Source of the DNA: Amoeboradix gromovi
Taxonomy: Eukaryota > Sanchytriomycota > Sanchytriomycetes > Sanchytriales > Sanchytriaceae
DNA: 13,679 nt
Direction of reading: 5' to 3'
Assembly: GCA_018985225.1 (NCBI GenBank)
Contig: JADGIF010000230.1
Location: 1-13,679, forward strand
Within the stretch, counting starts at the first letter, position 1. Every line of letters begins with the position of its first letter. This document shows positions 7,298 through 13,679 of this stretch, in pieces. A program made the position numbers and the translations under genes. The notes beneath the pieces were generated by a model. That model worked only from the letters and a program-made list of their open reading frames with translations, had not been told where the DNA came from and did not search any database.

Positions 7298-9897
7298 ATG
7301 AATTCTGTTTCTATATCTGGCAATCCAAATATTAATAACCAGTACGTAAAAGCTTCTTGTTCCATGTACAACATCTCAACTCGTCGATTTTTAGGAGCCA
7401 CATTATCAAGAGACTGCAAAATGCCATTTATTTTAAATTTTACAACTAATCATAGCGTCATTATTATTGAACTCTGCACTTTAGATATGTGCTCAAATGG
7501 ATTTTATGTACTCAACATCCAGCTCAATACCTTTCATTACTATCCTGGTACATGTCGCATCCTTCTAAGTGAGCCACTATTTGAATTGGAGTTTATACCA
7601 CATGAATTACAATTCAGATTCTCTGCAACTGATGTGATACTTCCTATCCCTTGTATACTTTCTAAACTACCTGATATGCAGAATATTAGAGTCAAAATAA
7701 TTGATCTGCAATATGATTCAATGGCCATCATTGATCTGATAAATAAATTTCATAAGAACCCTAGGTTTATACGCAACAATTACTATGTTTTGGTTATGTT
7801 TAACGATTACTTGTATGAACAACATTATTTATTAAGTAACACCACCTCTTTACTAACCATCCCTGAAAACAGTCACTTGTTTTTAGTCGTTGAATCCACA
7901 TATGAGCATGTGTCGAACCTAGATGTGTCTGAATTTCGAATATTACTTGGTTGGTGTGCCTTGCCTGCAGAATTGAAACAAAATAAATTGATTCAGAGTA
8001 AATCCCCTTTCCCATTCGAGGCTCATCCCTTGAATGATTCATTTCCGATTCAAGTTCACTATTCTTTGATTGTTGACGAAGTGCAGTCTCATAGCCCTAT
8101 TCTAAGAAGAAGAAGGACTGTCAAACGTAAGCCTTCCATGGAACCTCTTTTAGAACCAGGACTGGTGGATGATGGCATTCATCATAATGCTCCTATGATT
8201 GACAGGGGCATGAGTTTTGCTGATGCAATGAACAATGATCCATCGATTGTCCCCAAATCTGCTGATTCACTTGGCACCCCATTAATGTATGATTCACCTG
8301 CCCATTCATCATTAGAATCTAATATATCAGCAGCTCCAAATACTCTGCACAACTCTGGCTTGCCCGCTTCATTAGATATATCGCTTCCTAGCTCGATTAA
8401 TGCCGTTGCGCCGGATGTATCTGCCCCTCTGATTCCATCTTATAACTATGATTTGAACAAACAGCATGTTGAAAACAATCTGCCTGATGAGAGTAACTCA
8501 AGCATAATTGATTTAAATATAAAAAACTACAATTGTATCTCAATTGTTAATAACAACATTAATAGACAAGTGGTTTCTAAGGAATTACCCAACAACAACT
8601 ACATAACTGTCAGCTGTGCCATTTTTGCATGTATTACCATCAATAACATGGTACTGATCAACAAAAATGAGTATGCTCTAAAGTCTCCAACATTGTACAA
8701 CAAATTATACATAACAGTGGCTGAGTTAAATGACGACTATAATGCGATAAGCAGCAGCAGTTGGGTTTTAGATTTGGATATCCCATGCCACATCTCTATA
8801 AACGATAAAATTAACATACAAATTGGCAGCGAGTGCGTAATAATTGATGATCTAATAACGACGCCAATTAAGCACTTGAACAGATTAGACAGCGGAACGA
8901 GCAACAGCGATGTTTCATTGATTGACATTGACTTATTATTGAGCATTCCTAAGCTTACAGTAAACCAGATATTGGACGCGCAGAGAATTAATAACAGTTT
9001 CGAGATAACAGGGTATGTTTGCGGTGATTTGCATGTACCTGGTGATGAAGCTACAAGTAGTATAAAAAATATTCTGCACAATGATAAGTTGGAAAACAAA
9101 GGATCATCACCCGTTTATTGTAGACCAGTATTTAAGGTAAATTGTGCTGATGAATCTACCGAAATGCTTGCAATATTCACCTGCAAACCATTTCACATGC
9201 AGGTGGATGGCTACAAGTTCCATTATGACTTAGTGCCGTTACTGGGCATCAAGATAAAAACAATAAAAATGACAGAAACAGATGAATTAGAGATCAGTGG
9301 CATTTATGATGACGCCATATTTTATAAAATAGACGTTTTAAACAGATTCAAGCTCCAAAAACATGTGTTTAAGCATAGTTTGATAATTACACCAATAATA
9401 AATGAATCCTGTACACTGATGATTATACAGCTGGCGAAAATTAAAAACGTGCAGGTTACGCCAATAGAGTTGTACATGAACGAAAGCATCAAAGTTGAGG
9501 GCCATGATGTAAAAATTAGAGGAATAAAATTAATCAGCAACAGTGTGAATATACCGATCACCATTTACCCCATAGAGTATATAAATGTTGCAATAAATAT
9601 GAAGACTAAAAAATGTAAAGTTTTTGAAATAAAAAGAAAAATTCAACACAAGGCATATTATAACTAATGTAGCGCATATTATACACCAATAATTTGCTAG
9701 GAAGTGAGAACAAGGTGTTTATAGCATTTAGCCCAAGTAAAGGACTGGAGATTTTGAAAAACAAGGAATTTGAACTGGAATACAACCATCAGATAATAAT
9801 AGACATTAAAATATCTGAGTTAGTGGACATCTACTACGTATTTATCATATCAGACAATGAATGCTGTGAGGAAATTAAGTTTTTGATGAATAAATAG
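7298..9897 (+). CDS. NPHP4: nephrocystin-4 (NPHP4) homologue, ciliary transition-zone protein
   Basis: The main frame (7298-9667) encodes 789 residues and the remainder (9673-9897) ~74 more in another frame. NPHP4 works with NPHP1 and RPGRIP1L at the ciliary transition zone. By memory of the human protein, residues 15-90 match its N-terminal region (YNISTRRFLG, NHSVIIIELC then GFYVL, YYPGTCRILL, each at the expected spacing). The extreme C-terminus also matches: KVFEI (774-778), then RILYTN from 9673, and ISDNECCEEIKF near the end. A basic, Ser/Pro-rich linker (~265-400) separates N- and C-terminal beta-rich halves. At ~860 residues it is far shorter than the ~1,400-residue vertebrate protein, mostly through loss of the middle. 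The ATG at 7298 may not be the true start, since homology seems to extend a few codons upstream. The junction near 9615-9672 is unresolved. The stop at 9895-9897 follows an AATAAA. Confidence 0.72.
9615..9672 (+). other. probable intron or frame break near the 3' end of NPHP4
   Basis: The upstream frame ends at TAA (9665-9667). The NPHP4-like C-terminus is open from exactly 9673, right after a TAG at 9670-9672 preceded by TAACTAAT, a good branch-point and acceptor. A phase-0 donor is needed. GTAAAG at 9615 has the best sequence but the wrong phase. GTTTTT at 9620 has the right phase but would remove the conserved KVFEI. A GC donor at 9653 has the right phase and keeps KVFEI but gives an intron of only 20 nt. 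A sequencing or assembly error in the A-rich stretch is also possible. The acceptor is likely; the donor is undecided. Confidence 0.5.
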
Positions 9898-9904
9898 GTT
9901 TATT
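9889..9904. terminator. overlapping poly(A) signals of convergent NPHP4 and MDM12
   Basis: AATAAA on the plus strand (9889-9894) forms the last two sense codons of NPHP4, directly before its TAG. AATAAA on the minus strand (9904-9899) lies about 32 nt past the MDM12 stop. The stops are 38 bp apart, so mature 3' ends almost certainly overlap. Confidence 0.5.
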
Positions 9905-9935
9905 AAATAGAGAATTAGAGCCTGTTGCAGCATCG

Positions 9936-10520
9936 CTAGTTCACGTTGAATTTAAAAGGAAGTTTGATGTCATAATAATTTGGATATCCCATTTCATCCT
10001 TGATTCCTTGTTCTAATAGTATATGAAAAAAGTTTTCAATTGATTTGAGATTCTTCAGTTTTGTAGCATCACCTATTTTAGACTCAACAACGCAAGATTT
10101 TACAATGTTTTCAAGACCTGTTTCCAAATTAGAGATACCTCTAATGCTAAACTTGATACAATTATCGATGTAGTTGAGATAAATTATTATCGATATTTGA
10201 AGATTGATGCCAAGTTCTATCGGAAGACCTAAAAAGGGCATGTTCGTCGGATAATCGTATGAGAGAGTAAAACCGCCTGTTATATTAACATTTCCAGTGC
10301 ATTTGAGTGAAAGAAAAGTATCGTATCTATGGCGCTGTTGTTGCGGGTTATACCAGCTGTCCTTTGGATCCTGGATATTGAGTATCTGCATGTCTAAACT
10401 TTCAAAAAGAAGAGAGTCTATGTGGATTGACTTGAAATATGGGTTATCCAAATTTTCAATAAGGTCCTTTAATTTATTCTGAGCAAACTCAATTGCTTCA
10501 GGTTCAATAACAATAGACAT
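9936..10520 (-). CDS. MDM12: MDM12-like SMP-domain protein of the ERMES complex
   Basis: This is a 194-residue protein consisting of one SMP domain with no signal peptide or membrane helix. MDM12 bridges MMM1 (ER) and MDM34 (mitochondria) in the ER-mitochondria encounter structure and carries phospholipids in its hydrophobic groove. Family features in order: a short N-terminal helix, SIHIDSLLFE (31-40), the Asp-Pro near 51-52 followed by an aromatic (SWY), TLSYDYPT (85-92), the LGLPIEL strand (97-103), the ESKIGD turn (146-151), and the ending EMGYPNYYDIKLP (176-188), which corresponds to the (F/Y)PSFY ending of fungal MDM12. The absence of a transmembrane segment argues against MMM1, and the short length argues against MDM34. 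It is shorter than yeast MDM12 (about 270 residues), lacking the loop insertions. It is divergent from the armadillo gene, with 157 bp between starts. Confidence 0.78.
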   Translation of the reverse strand: MSIVIEPEAIEFAQNKLKDLIENLDNPYFKSIHIDSLLFESLDMQILNIQDPKDSWYNPQQQRHRYDTFLSLKCTGNVNITGGFTLSYDYPTNMPFLGLPIELGINLQISIIIYLNYIDNCIKFSIRGISNLETGLENIVKSCVVESKIGDATKLKNLKSIENFFHILLEQGIKDEMGYPNYYDIKLPFKFNVN

Positions 10521-10677
10521 GAACCAAGAGAAGTGGATGCACTAGTTTCGATTGGGGATGAACCAAAAATGATAAAACCAATGAGATTGTAAATACCTGT
10601 GACTAGTAACAGATAACACTTGGAAAGTTGATAATCGATGTTAATCCTAATACACGTGCTTTTGATTGTTTCAATTG
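10521..10677. promoter_or_regulatory. bidirectional promoter between MDM12 and the armadillo gene
   Basis: This 157-bp stretch separates two divergent starts. A minus-strand CCAAT (10555-10551) lies 31-35 bp before the MDM12 ATG. A plus-strand CCAAT (10578-10582) lies about 96 bp before the armadillo-gene ATG. No clear TATA box is visible. Confidence 0.4.
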
Positions 10678-11860
10678 ATGCTTATCAAGAAGAATGAATA
10701 TGTTTATAAAAGACCTGTAAATGTAAAATCTGTTGATTACAGTTATTATATACCATTGTTAGCGGACTTATCAGATGAAAAGTCGCTTCTCAAAACTATA
10801 ATCAAGTTAAAGAAACATTCCAGAATTGCTGCACCAATTGAATTAGTCGATCCACTGGTTCCTTTACTGTGTCATCACAACACGCACATTTTACTGAGTG
10901 TTTTGGATATCCTTGCAAGTGTAGTTGTGTTCAGACCAGTCCCAATGAATCTTGTCTATCCTTTAATTCATCACTTAGATTTAAGAATCCAGCAAAACGC
11001 TTGGAACCTCATCTCTAGCTCACTGCATGATGAAGAATGCAGAGATGCCTTGCTAAAAATGTGTATTTTGAATGAAATGAAACTAAACTTGAAAATTAAA
11101 AACTGTAATATTAATGTGCTAAAAACGGTACTGAGTTCGATTTACAACCTTGGATATTACATTTCTCTTCCTGAGGAATATTCTGCTATTATATGCGGCA
11201 ATTTGCTATCAATGCAAGGTGATGTAATTAAGTTTGCATTGTTAATACTTGCACAAATAGCCAACAATTCTATGATGGTGCATGAGATAATGCAGTCTAT
11301 TCATTTGACACAGTTATTTGACCTCATAATCAGCTCTAATGAAGATATTGTGCTAGCAGGGTTAAAGTTTGTACTTTCCTTAACTGCTGGTGACTCAGCT
11401 GATGTCGTTCAGCTTCTGGATTCAAGCCTTGATAAACTATTAGCCTCAGCCAATGATACACATCATGAGCTTGTCGCTTTTATTTTAACGAATGTTGCAC
11501 ATCATAACACTGAAATTCCAATGGCCTATCTAAACAAACTTGAAGAATCGGACTATGAGCTGATTTGCGTTCTAATTGAAAAAGATGTTACCCTCGTCCC
11601 GCGCATTGCAGAAACTTGGATTCCAATTTTGATTGCGAATATGAATGACCCGAACTCACTGTATGCATTAAAAGTGATATTTGAGTATGGGAAGTGCAAC
11701 AAAGGTAACAAAGTTTTATTTAGATAACAAATATGTAGCGGCTGCTCGAAAGCATCAGATAGAATCAAAGCTAGGTTTAATGAGCTCCAAATTCGCATTC
11801 GGTCTTATTGACTTGTACTTTGATGACAGCTTAGTTGACTGGGTTTTTGTCAATAAATAG
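10678..11860 (+). CDS. armadillo/HEAT-like helical repeat protein, two exons
   Basis: Exon 1 (10678-11704) and exon 2 (11739-11860) join in frame to give 382 residues; unspliced, the frame ends early at 11727. The start is the first ATG of the frame. The whole protein is made of amphipathic helices in armadillo/HEAT style, for example IELVDPLVPLL then ILLSVLDILASVVVF, LILAQIANNS, and GLKFVLSLTAG, with about 7-8 repeats. Exon 2 adds a C-terminus ending DLYFDDSLVDWVFVNK, with aromatic and acidic residues that could bind a partner. No signal peptide, membrane segment or catalytic motif is visible. Armadillo proteins are generic scaffolds (importins, SPAG6/RSPH14-type axonemal proteins, chaperone cofactors). 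I cannot place this one, and a flagellar role is only a guess from the neighbourhood. The terminal codons AAT AAA TAG contain the poly(A) signal (11852-11857). Confidence 0.78.
11705..11738 (+). other. 34-nt spliceosomal intron
   Basis: It starts GTAACA, has GATAACAAAT as a plausible branch site and ends ATGTAG. It interrupts a glycine codon after its first base (phase 1). Removal joins exon 1 to an open frame of 40 further codons ending at a TAG just after an AATAAA. This is the best supported intron in the window and shows how short introns can be here. Confidence 0.7.
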
Positions 11861-12043
11861 TGTTTTTCGCAATAACTAGAAAAACTCTTTACAAAAAACA
11901 TCTCAAGTAGCATCAGTTGGGTAAATGTATCATAATTCTAACTGGCCATGCTCAAAGTGGCAGTTTGCTGTTGTCAGTACCTTGAACTCCACTCACCACT
12001 GTATTTAGAAATAAACAGATCATTCTTCTTATATCAAATAAAA

Positions 12044-12124
12044 ATGGTGAAGTCTTATACGATACACAACCATAGTGTGCTTGCTTTGCTTATCAATGCA
12101 ATAGCCATAGTAGTAAATTTTTAA
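12044..12124 (+). CDS. possible first exon of a YOS1/IER3IP1-like small membrane protein
   Basis: This 26-codon ATG ORF has a favourable A-rich context (AAAATGG) and encodes a short polar start followed by a hydrophobic helix, VLALLINAIAIVV. YOS1/IER3IP1 proteins, which work in ER-Golgi transport, begin with a similar helix ending N-A-(I/V)-A-(I/V), and here Asn18 sits at the same distance from the Met as in yeast YOS1. The ORF alone is too short for the family (~80 residues). GTAGTA at 12110 or GTAAAT at 12113 could be a splice donor, but I could not find the expected second exon (an EERFL-like motif) downstream. It may be an exon, a remnant or chance. Confidence 0.22.
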   Translation: MVKSYTIHNHSVLALLINAIAIVVNF

Positions 12125-12157
12125 ATCCTATTTACACTGACTCTAATTTTATTGTCT

Positions 12158-12413
12158 TTATATCTGCATTATCGCGCTTTTGTTTGTAGCGAATGTATTT
12201 TCTATCACGAGCTCTTCAACACCAACAAATTTCTGCTAAGTCAGTATATCTTGCGCTAATTTAAGGTCACCGTAATGGCCTTTTACGTTTAATATGTAGC
12301 TTAGAAAATCAGGGCACCTGCAAATATGAATTGGCTAGTTTTTGCAGCGGATTTGCAATGGTATATTAAAGATTAGTTAGAATTTGTCGTATGTTTACGC
12401 CATCGGTGGCCAT
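12158..12413 (-). CDS. possible three-exon small gene, unidentified
   Basis: On the minus strand, ATG at 12413 opens five codons to a GTAAAC donor at 12398. A 64-nt intron containing CTAACTAAT ends in CTAG at 12335. Sixteen codons follow (12334-12287) to a GTAAAA donor at 12286. A 51-nt intron containing TACTGAC ends in TTAG at 12236. A last exon (12235-12158) gives 25 codons and a TAA. All joins are phase 0, and both introns carry near-consensus branch sites. The product would be only 46 residues, with no recognisable family. It lies 39 bp past the gamma-SNAP stop on the same strand. In AT-rich DNA such models can arise by chance. Confidence 0.2.
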
Positions 12414-12452
12414 AAAAAGCTAGAAATTCCACAGAATTTTAATAAATGTTTA

Positions 12453-13373
12453 TTAAGAAAACCCTTCTTCTTCATTTATTTCCTGAATATTTATCGGAGA
12501 TGGGGCATTCATAGCATGCGGTACTTGAGGAATGTTTGCAGATATCGTATTAGATAGTTTCGCTACTTCAACGTCCAAAAACATAACTATGTCCCTAATA
12601 TTCTTTTCAACAGACTTATGGTTTCCTGAAATTACATCCTCAATTATTAACTGAGCGGCCGACAATTCAGTCGGCAATTCTATATTTCCGCCACCTAGTA
12701 ATGCGATTGACGCACTGCTACCTCCCAAATTTGATATGCACTCATTCATGTAGTTTGTGGCATTTTCTGCCTCATTTATAGCCAAATATATGATGACAAT
12801 CGACAGCTGTACTTTTGGAATTCCTGGCTTCTTGTAACTAGCGAGTACCAATACTTGTTTCTTATACAATTCAATTGCCTTTTTATACAATTTGTTCTTC
12901 AAAAAGAATCCAGTGCTCTTCTTAAAAATATCATGGGATAACAAACCTTTATCATTATCGACTAGCACATCAACTGCCTTGGTGTAAAAACTTCCGGCAC
13001 CAGTAATATCGTTTGCAGATTCTGCAGCTTGGGCAGCGTTACTAAACATATCACTGGCGGTGTCGTTTTGTGCTAGTTTACGATACAAATCACCAGCTTT
13101 ATCAAAAGCAATAACACTCTCAGGTAACTTACTGCTTCTTTTTAGCAACTTTGCTAGCAGTTCCTGACATTTCGCGGCTTCAAATATAATACCAGCTTTG
13201 ATTAGATTTTCGGTAGCACACTCATAGCAAGTGATGGCCTCAGTAACATCTGTATTTGCAAAAACACCAGCAGCACGTTGATAATATATTCCGATGTTTT
13301 CATAGTCCGGTGCCCAACCAAATGACAGAAATGGCTTCTTTTGTAAGTCCAAGGCTTTTTGTTTATGCTCCAT
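12453..13373 (-). CDS. NAPG: gamma-SNAP (soluble NSF attachment protein)
   Basis: This 306-residue protein is all-helical with TPR-like hairpins. SNAPs attach the ATPase NSF/Sec18 to spent SNARE complexes for disassembly; they act on the cytosolic face of membranes. Features pointing to the gamma rather than the alpha/beta type are the N-terminal aromatic-Trp-x-Pro-Asp-Tyr motif (FGWAPDYEN, 18-26), KLPESV (82-87) in the repeat region, and the acidic C-terminal tail (EINEEEGFS). Length fits gamma-SNAP (about 310 residues). The N-terminus is about ten residues shorter than in animals; an in-frame TAA lies just upstream, so the start at 13373 is firm unless there is a separate 5' exon. The stop codon overlaps AATAAA (12454-12449). 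Confidence 0.85.
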   Translation of the reverse strand: MEHKQKALDLQKKPFLSFGWAPDYENIGIYYQRAAGVFANTDVTEAITCYECATENLIKAGIIFEAAKCQELLAKLLKRSSKLPESVIAFDKAGDLYRKLAQNDTASDMFSNAAQAAESANDITGAGSFYTKAVDVLVDNDKGLLSHDIFKKSTGFFLKNKLYKKAIELYKKQVLVLASYKKPGIPKVQLSIVIIYLAINEAENATNYMNECISNLGGSSASIALLGGGNIELPTELSAAQLIIEDVISGNHKSVEKNIRDIVMFLDVEVAKLSNTISANIPQVPHAMNAPSPINIQEINEEEGFS

Positions 13374-13679
13374 GTTTTATAAACTTAATGGCTATCGATT
13401 TTAATGAAATAAACCACTGATAGTGATTGCATGAATTCTGTTATTCGAACAGTTTTTAAGAGATCATAATTCTATAAAAACCAGATTTTCTCATCTACGA
13501 AAAACACTGGAAAACAAATGTGTCATCAAATATAAAAACTGGACTAACTTTCTGTAACAACTTGGAACATTTCAGCTTTGTTAATTCTATGGATTTAAGA
13601 GACGAGTGGACATTGAGCTAGTTGCGGAGTTGACGAGTATAAAAGGAAAATAAATAACTTTTTGTATCGAAATTTCAAA
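13374..13679. other. flank upstream of gamma-SNAP with an outward TATA-like box
   Basis: No ORF of note was seen in these 306 bases. TATAAAAGG at 13638-13646 (plus) is a strong TATA match about 35 bp from the edge and may serve a plus-strand gene that starts just outside the window. The stretch would also hold the gamma-SNAP promoter, in which I see no clear CCAAT. Confidence 0.35.

Larger units (their letters stand above)
11861..12452. other. 592-bp gap between convergent genes, weak gene candidates only
   Basis: The gap is long for this window, where other convergent gaps are 12-46 bp. It holds a plus-strand mini-ORF (12044-12124) resembling the start of YOS1/IER3IP1 and a possible three-exon minus-strand ORF (12413-12158), both listed separately. 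A plus-strand AATAAA at 12441-12446 would suit a plus-strand transcript ending here. No tRNA-like T-arm was seen. Confidence 0.4.

Noticed and set aside
8737-9564. Hydrophobic minus-strand frames (8737-9099 and 9322-9564) opposite NPHP4.
   Set aside because: Antisense of Asn/Ile/Asp-rich coding sequence produces false membrane-like ORFs; the plus frame has homology.
12278-12286. GCCTTTTAC, identical to the invariant loop I of U5 snRNA, with an Sm-like AGTTTTTG at 12337-12344.
   Set aside because: The flanks do not form the stable stem that must close loop I (only about three pairs next to it), and a nonamer match in 27 kb of both strands is not rare. A covariance-model search with the U5 family would decide.

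Overview
This window looks like a compact, AT-rich eukaryotic nuclear genome, most likely from a flagellated early-branching fungus (chytrid- or Rozella-like). The reasons are: (i) two genes tied to centrioles and cilia, a PLK4/SAK-type kinase and a nephrocystin-4 (NPHP4) homologue; (ii) an MDM12-like ERMES gene, typical of fungi and a few other lineages; (iii) intron-poor genes, short introns ending in TAG (one of 34 nt is well supported), AATAAA signals on top of stop codons and CCAAT boxes upstream of starts; (iv) two tandem secreted leucine-rich-repeat membrane proteins with no kinase domain. The taxonomic call is inference, since no rRNA or other marker is present.

Layout, left to right. 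Positions 1-80 (minus) hold what looks like the first exon of a gene that runs off the left edge. Then come a small coiled-coil protein (206-541, plus), the PLK4-like kinase (554-2218, minus) and an RG-rich-tailed protein of unknown function (2396-3316, plus). Next are two tandem paralogous LRR/transmembrane proteins (3363-5021 and 5149-6678, both minus). A gap of about 600 bp with a hairpin and possible 5' exon material precedes the NPHP4 homologue (7298-9897, plus), whose last ~75 codons lie in another frame behind an unresolved junction. MDM12 (9936-10520, minus) is divergent from an armadillo-like gene (10678-11860, plus) with one 34-nt intron. A gap of about 590 bp (11861-12452) holds only weak small-gene candidates. 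Gamma-SNAP follows (12453-13373, minus), then about 300 bp of flank ending with a TATA-like box that faces out of the window.

There is no operon logic. Genes alternate as divergent pairs sharing short promoters and convergent pairs with stop codons 12 to 46 bp apart, so transcript ends must overlap. By theme there is a centriole/cilium group (PLK4, NPHP4), a membrane-contact and trafficking group (MDM12, gamma-SNAP, perhaps a YOS1-like first exon), surface LRR proteins, and three orphans (the coiled-coil, RG-rich and armadillo proteins). No mobile element, CRISPR array, tRNA or rRNA was seen. I saw no coherent new multi-gene system. The most interesting items are the short NPHP4 with its odd 3' junction, the divergent PLK4 and the LRR gene pair.
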